Positions 34,173 through 37,500 of a DNA stretch of 37,500 bases are shown here, one piece after another (position 1 is the stretch's first letter; every line of letters starts with the position of its first letter). The stretch is from Symbiodinium natans. Lineage: Eukaryota; Sar; Dinophyceae; Suessiales; Symbiodiniaceae. The stretch covers positions 1 to 37,500 of the forward strand of contig CAJNDS010002351.1 in NCBI GenBank assembly GCA_905221605.1, read 5' to 3'. The notes under the pieces were generated by a model. The model was not told where the DNA came from. It was given only the letters and a program-made list of their open reading frames with translations, and did not search any database. A program made the translations under genes and the position numbers.

Positions 34173-34367
34173 GAAACCCTGCAGCTCGCAACAGAGGCCC
34201 CCGGTCTTCGTGATGCCTTTGCCGCTCTGCTCGATGCCGGGATCTCGATCTCGGGACTTTAGGGAGGGTGCTTTCGGGTGTATATGGGGGTTTACGACAA
34301 TCAACCTTTGGACCGGCTCTACCAAAGCCCCTGCAACCTCGATGTTGTACATCCCCTGATGTGTTGA
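34173..34367 (+). CDS. Exon candidate with one internal TAG
   Basis: LQLATEAPGLRDAFAALLDA GISISGL, then TAG (34260) inside CTTTAGGGAGGG, then in the same frame GGCFRVYMGVYDNQPLDRLY QSPCNLDVVHPLMC and TGA 34365-34367. The first part looks helical, like a solenoid-repeat helix. Two minus ORFs (106 and 116 codons) cover the same DNA. The stop may mark an intron, a pseudogene or a wrong frame. Confidence 0.37.
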
Positions 34368-34427
34368 AATCATCAAATCCGTAACTCGAAACCCTAAGCC
34401 CCACATGAGGGGTTTGCGAGGATAGGG

Positions 34428-34579
34428 GGCCCCTAAAATAGACCCCAAATAGTAGGATTCTCTTACACATAGTAAGGACCCCCATCAGGTACCCGTAGTT
34501 TCGGCAACCCGGCAACCACCATATGCCTATAATGTCTAGGACCCAGAGTAGGTCCTTACTTCCTTTTTTTGTTTTTTTT

Positions 34580-34610
<31 letters not shown>

Positions 34611-34625
34611 GGAGGCGTTGGGGTT
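34428..34625. other. Family G element, partial family D, T-run and G-run
   Basis: 34428-34523 is a family G copy. 34533-34560 matches the family D left end (CTAGGACCCAGAGTAGGTCC). It is cut off by a T-run (34562-34590) and G-run (34591-34612), beyond which a full family D copy begins at 34679. Confidence 0.65.
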
Positions 34626-34678
34626 TAGGATTTGGGGTTTAGGGTTTGGGGTTTAGGGTTTAGGGCTACTAGGACTCT

Positions 34679-34771
34679 GCAGAGTAGGCCCTTGGTCCCT
34701 TTTTTTTAGAGTTTAGGTTCCCTTAGAATCTCCCTTAAACCCTTTTATTTCGAGGTTCCTCTTGGGTCTAG
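34679..34771 (+). mobile_element. Family D element
   Basis: CTAGGACTCTGCAGAGTAGG at the left and GAGGTTCCTCTTGGGTCTAG at the right. Confidence 0.62.
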
Positions 34772-35005
34772 TTTAAGGCTGAACAGGGCAGTTTCGGGCT
34801 ATGTTAGCTTGGGATTTCTAGGGCTTATGGTACACTCGGTAGGCTTTGACATTTTATATATTCCCTTGTTGGGTTTAAGAGGATCACCTTCAGGAACAGT
34901 TTCAGAGGGTTTCGAGGGCCATCCTGGCTCAGGAGCTAGGGCTTCGTTGGGGTTTCATTGGGGTTTTGGGGTTTTGGGGGTTTATATGAAGCAGGGTTTG
35001 TATTA
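34772..35005. other. Spacer with weak ORF
   Basis: A 69-codon + frame (34809-35018) is rich in Gly/Phe from TTTGGGG-type repeat and is not called. Nothing else seen. Confidence 0.4.
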
Positions 35006-35007
35006 CT

Positions 35008-35065
35008 GTTTTTGGTGAGTGCATCTAAGGTTCCTTTTTAAATTTGGTGAGTGTATATACTGGGT
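35008..35065 (+). mobile_element. Family O element, forward copy
   Basis: TTTTTGGTGAGTGCATCTAA...TTGGTGAGTGTATATACTGG; the reverse copy is at 28232-28315. Confidence 0.62.
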
Positions 35066-35269
35066 GGTACTTCATATAGGCTTGTCAACTATCCGTTCAA
35101 CCCAGAAGCCATATGCCCTCCCAAACCCCTATAACTCCCTAACACCCCTAAAACCCGAAATCCTAAACTCGAAAGCCGACACCCTTCATCCTAGCCCCCA
35201 GGTGCGCCGGGGATGTTGTAGGTTTAGGGTGCCCTCCTAAACCTTATAGCCCCTAAAACCCATAAGGGT

Positions 35270-35400
35270 GGTTGTCAAAATCATGGTCCCTTTTGGGGGT
35301 CCCTGATATAATACGGCACCTAATATTTAGGGTGTCCAAGAATAAAAAGAGACCCTACTTTTTGAGAACTACCCATAATAGAGCCCTAGTGCGATACGAC
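35270..35400. mobile_element. Family F-like element
   Basis: GTGGTTGTCAAAATCATGGT...TACTTTTTGAGAACTACCCAT: ends roughly inverted (GGTTGTCAAAA against TTTTGAGAACTACC). Confidence 0.45.
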
Positions 35401-35459
35401 TGCCTGAACATACCCTAAACCCTAAACCCAAGCCCTAAACCCTAAACCCTAAACCCTCG

Positions 35460-35550
35460 CGAACCTGGCCGGCTTATGATCGTTCGGCGAAAACAACTAC
35501 TCGCGGAGGCACACGTCAACAACCCGAGCTCGCGATCCTACGCGGCTTAC
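35460..35550 (+). CDS. Exon candidate between two CCCTAAA arrays
   Basis: A 90-bp island that is open throughout: MIVRRKQLLAEAHVNNPSSR SYAAY. The neighbouring 60-bp island (35583-35645) is open as RRKCGALVERARRQKLHVVM. Both are basic. Confidence 0.32.
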
Positions 35551-35753
35551 CTAAACCCTAAACCCTAAACCCTAAACCGGTGAGGAGGAAGTGTGGTGCC
35601 CTCGTTGAGCGAGCACGTCGCCAAAAGCTGCATGTGGTGATGACCATATTTTGGGGTTTCAGGGTTTAGGGTTTAGGGTTTGTGCGTTTCTAACATTCGA
35701 ACTTGTTTGAAGTTTCACCTGTCGCACGGCAACCGGGAGCTGACGTCGTGCCA

Positions 35754-35847
35754 GGGTTTAGGGTTTAGGGTTTAGGTTTAGGGTTTAGGGTTTAGGGTTT
35801 AGGGTTTAGGGTTTAGGGTTTAGGGTTTAGGGTTTAGGGTTTAGGGT
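35754..35847 (+). repeat. TTTAGGG array
   Basis: About 13 units, one shortened. It is followed by a CCCTAAA array at 35957-36015, facing it. Confidence 0.97.
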
Positions 35848-36021
35848 CAGGGACCCTAAGCCAATTGATCCCTAAACCCGAAATCAGAAACCCCCGAAGC
35901 TATAGAGCCCTAGAAGCCCTAAAGCCTACAGAGCCCTCTAGACCCTAAACCTGTAGAACCCCAAACCCTAAACCCTAAACCCTAAACCCTAAACCCTAAA
36001 CCCTAAACCCTAAACCCCCGA

Positions 36022-36089
36022 AGCCCGGAGGAAGAGCCTGCGGATGAGAGGAAGCGCATCACTCTCGGGTTGGGGAGCCGAGTTGACGG
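36022..36089 (+). CDS. Exon candidate with consensus-like donor
   Basis: Reads EEPADERKRITLGLGSRVD and ends GACGG|GTGAGCG, a good donor. It follows a CCCTAAA array without a gap. Acidic then basic charge pattern in one frame only. Confidence 0.4.
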
Positions 36090-36119
36090 GTGAGCGTACT
36101 GTAGTGGATATCACCCGTA

Positions 36120-36264
36120 AACCCCAAACCCTAAACCCTAAACCCTAAACCGTAAACCCTAAACCCTGAACCCTGAACCCTGAACCCTGAACCCTGAACC
36201 CTGAACCCTAAACCCTAAACCCTAAACCCTAAACCTTAAACACTAACCCTAAACCCCTAAACCC
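36120..36264 (-). repeat. CCCTAAA array with an internal CCCTGAA block
   Basis: About 20 units. Six consecutive CCCTGAA variants stand at 36165-36208 between normal units, showing local amplification of one variant. Confidence 0.96.
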
Positions 36265-36265
36265 T

Positions 36266-36855
36266 ATATCTGAGGGGCCGCCTTATAATGGCAACACCAA
36301 AAGGAGACCATACTTGAGCATTCTTGGACATAATTTCTAATCTTAGAGTACTTTAAATGCTAAGAAACAGCCAAAATCATAATTTTTTGCTAGGGTGCCA
36401 AGTTCAGTATAGCACAATTTAGAGAAGTGTCCATATGGTTTAGGGTTTGGGGCGTAGGGTTTAAGATCACACTCTATAGAGAACTGTACTTACTGATGCT
36501 TCAGGGAGAGTGGAGTAGTGGGCCACTTTCCGATGAAGCAGAAGCAAGTATATATAGGTCCCGGGAATAGTCTTAGGGTATCACGTGGTCCCTTCACAAT
36601 GGGCCTTGTTGAGGAACCAGTATATTAACCCCGTAGATGTTTTTTACAAGACGCAAGGGTCCATACCTCAGGACTCTCTGAAGAAGTGAAGGGACCTTAT
36701 TGAGGCACCATGTAACTGCCTTCAGTTGGGGGCGCTCATAATCTCTATATCGCCTTTATAAGGAAGAATGTTGCACATGTTTTTTTGTTGGGGGATCCCC
36801 CCACCAACACGAGCTCTTTGAACAGCCAACTGATGAACCCCAAGCCCCTAAAAAC
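36266..36855. other. Element-rich spacer
   Basis: Contains a family F end (36418-36438) and a perfect 11-bp inverted repeat GGTCCCTTCAC (36587-36597) / GTGAAGGGACC (36686-36696) bounding a 110-bp element. It also holds a CCTTTATAAGGAAGA segment like family H (about 36750). No convincing coding frame. Confidence 0.5.
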
Positions 36856-36914
36856 TTTAGGGTTTAGGGTTTAGGGTTTAGGGTTTAGGGTTTAGGGTTT
36901 AGGGTTTAGGGTCT
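36856..36914 (+). repeat. TTTAGGG array
   Basis: Eight to nine units, then TCTAGGG variants. Confidence 0.96.
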
Positions 36915-37500
36915 AGGGTCTAGGTTTCAGGCTCAGGCTTTGGTGTTTAGGGTCTGCGCAGGGTCTAGGTTTCAGGGTTTGGGGTTAAGAGTTTCGGCCA
37001 TTCATTGCTCAACCCCCCAGTCTGCTGAGGGTCTGTCGCACAGGGTCGGGCTTTCCTGACCCCCAAGCCTTCCTAAGCTTAGTTGGGCTTTGCATATTTG
37101 AGTGGAAGGTTTCTTCTTGGTTTGCATTTGTGCTAGAGTTGCGCAGGGGCGGAGAGGGTTCAAGTTGTCTGGGCTGGGGTAACACCTCAACACTCCCATG
37201 GTGTGAATACTTTACTGCGGCTGTGTTCGCAGCTTCTTGACCGTAAGCCCCAAACCCTAAGCCCTGAAACCTACAACCCGAAACCTCTTGTCAGTTCTGT
37301 GAACCCACACCCGGATCCAGGTTTGGTCTTTAAGGCAGGGTCTAGGGGACCCTAAACTCTAAACCCTAAACCCTATACCCTATGCCCTATACCCTAAAAC
37401 CTAAACCCTAAACCCTAAACCCTAAACCCGTCTTGGTGGTTGCTGGGCTCAGGGTCAACTGAGATCTTGCTTCAGCGAATGCCTCTTGCCGTGCCGCTCA
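36915..37500. other. Array-poor end with weak ORFs
   Basis: A 65-codon minus frame (37199-37002) and short + frames are present but unsupported. A CCCTAAA/CCCTATA tract lies at 37348-37428. The last 55 bases are open in one + frame (STEILLQRMPLAVPL) and may be a partial exon. Confidence 0.4.

Noticed and set aside
34128-34515. 106- and 116-codon minus ORFs
   Set aside because: They overlap each other in different frames, include family G element and telomere sequence, and lie opposite a stronger + reading.

Overview
This window looks like nuclear DNA from a eukaryote. It has no prokaryotic gene organisation: no long ORFs in operon-like series, no ribosome binding sites, no rRNA or tRNA. The dominant feature is the heptamer TTTAGGG / CCCTAAA, the telomere unit of land plants, many green algae and several alveolates (dinoflagellates, chromerids, apicomplexan relatives). 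It occurs in dozens of short arrays in both orientations from one end of the window to the other, not as one terminal tract. Between the arrays lie islands of about 50-400 bp of non-repetitive, fairly GC-rich DNA. I cannot name the species. A dinoflagellate-like or other alveolate genome is my best guess, because of the heptamer, the apparently one-directional coding signal and the intron-like palindromic elements. This is inference.

Layout. 1-250: a palindromic element. 300-1310: telomeric arrays decaying into degenerate and variant (TTAGGGC) repeats. 1339-2512: a GT/GTGCGG minisatellite that creates large meaningless ORFs. 2535-2834: a 99-codon ORF outside the repeat. About 2.9-26.7 kb: telomere arrays alternating with islands, many of which hold short open stretches that look like exons, nearly all best read on the + strand. 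26.87-27.62 kb: about 730 bp without telomere units, bounded by an 18-bp direct repeat. 27.7-28.2 kb: a cluster of palindromic family A elements around good exon candidates. 28.3-37.5 kb: the array/island pattern continues.

Working model. The islands would be exons and the spacers introns built from two things: telomere-repeat arrays, which in + orientation offer a GT (GGGTTT) and an AG (TTTAG) in every unit, and families of 80-130 bp terminal-inverted-repeat elements. Family A carries GT...AG just inside its arms. In some copies, removing the element or array leaves an open frame (11101-11157, 23485-23598, 28002-28161). No complete gene could be assembled and no protein family was identified with confidence.

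Caution. In three-frame reading at this base composition, open stretches of 20-40 codons arise often by chance, and several islands are open in more than one frame. Exon calls therefore have low to moderate confidence. The repeat and element calls are direct observations and are much firmer.
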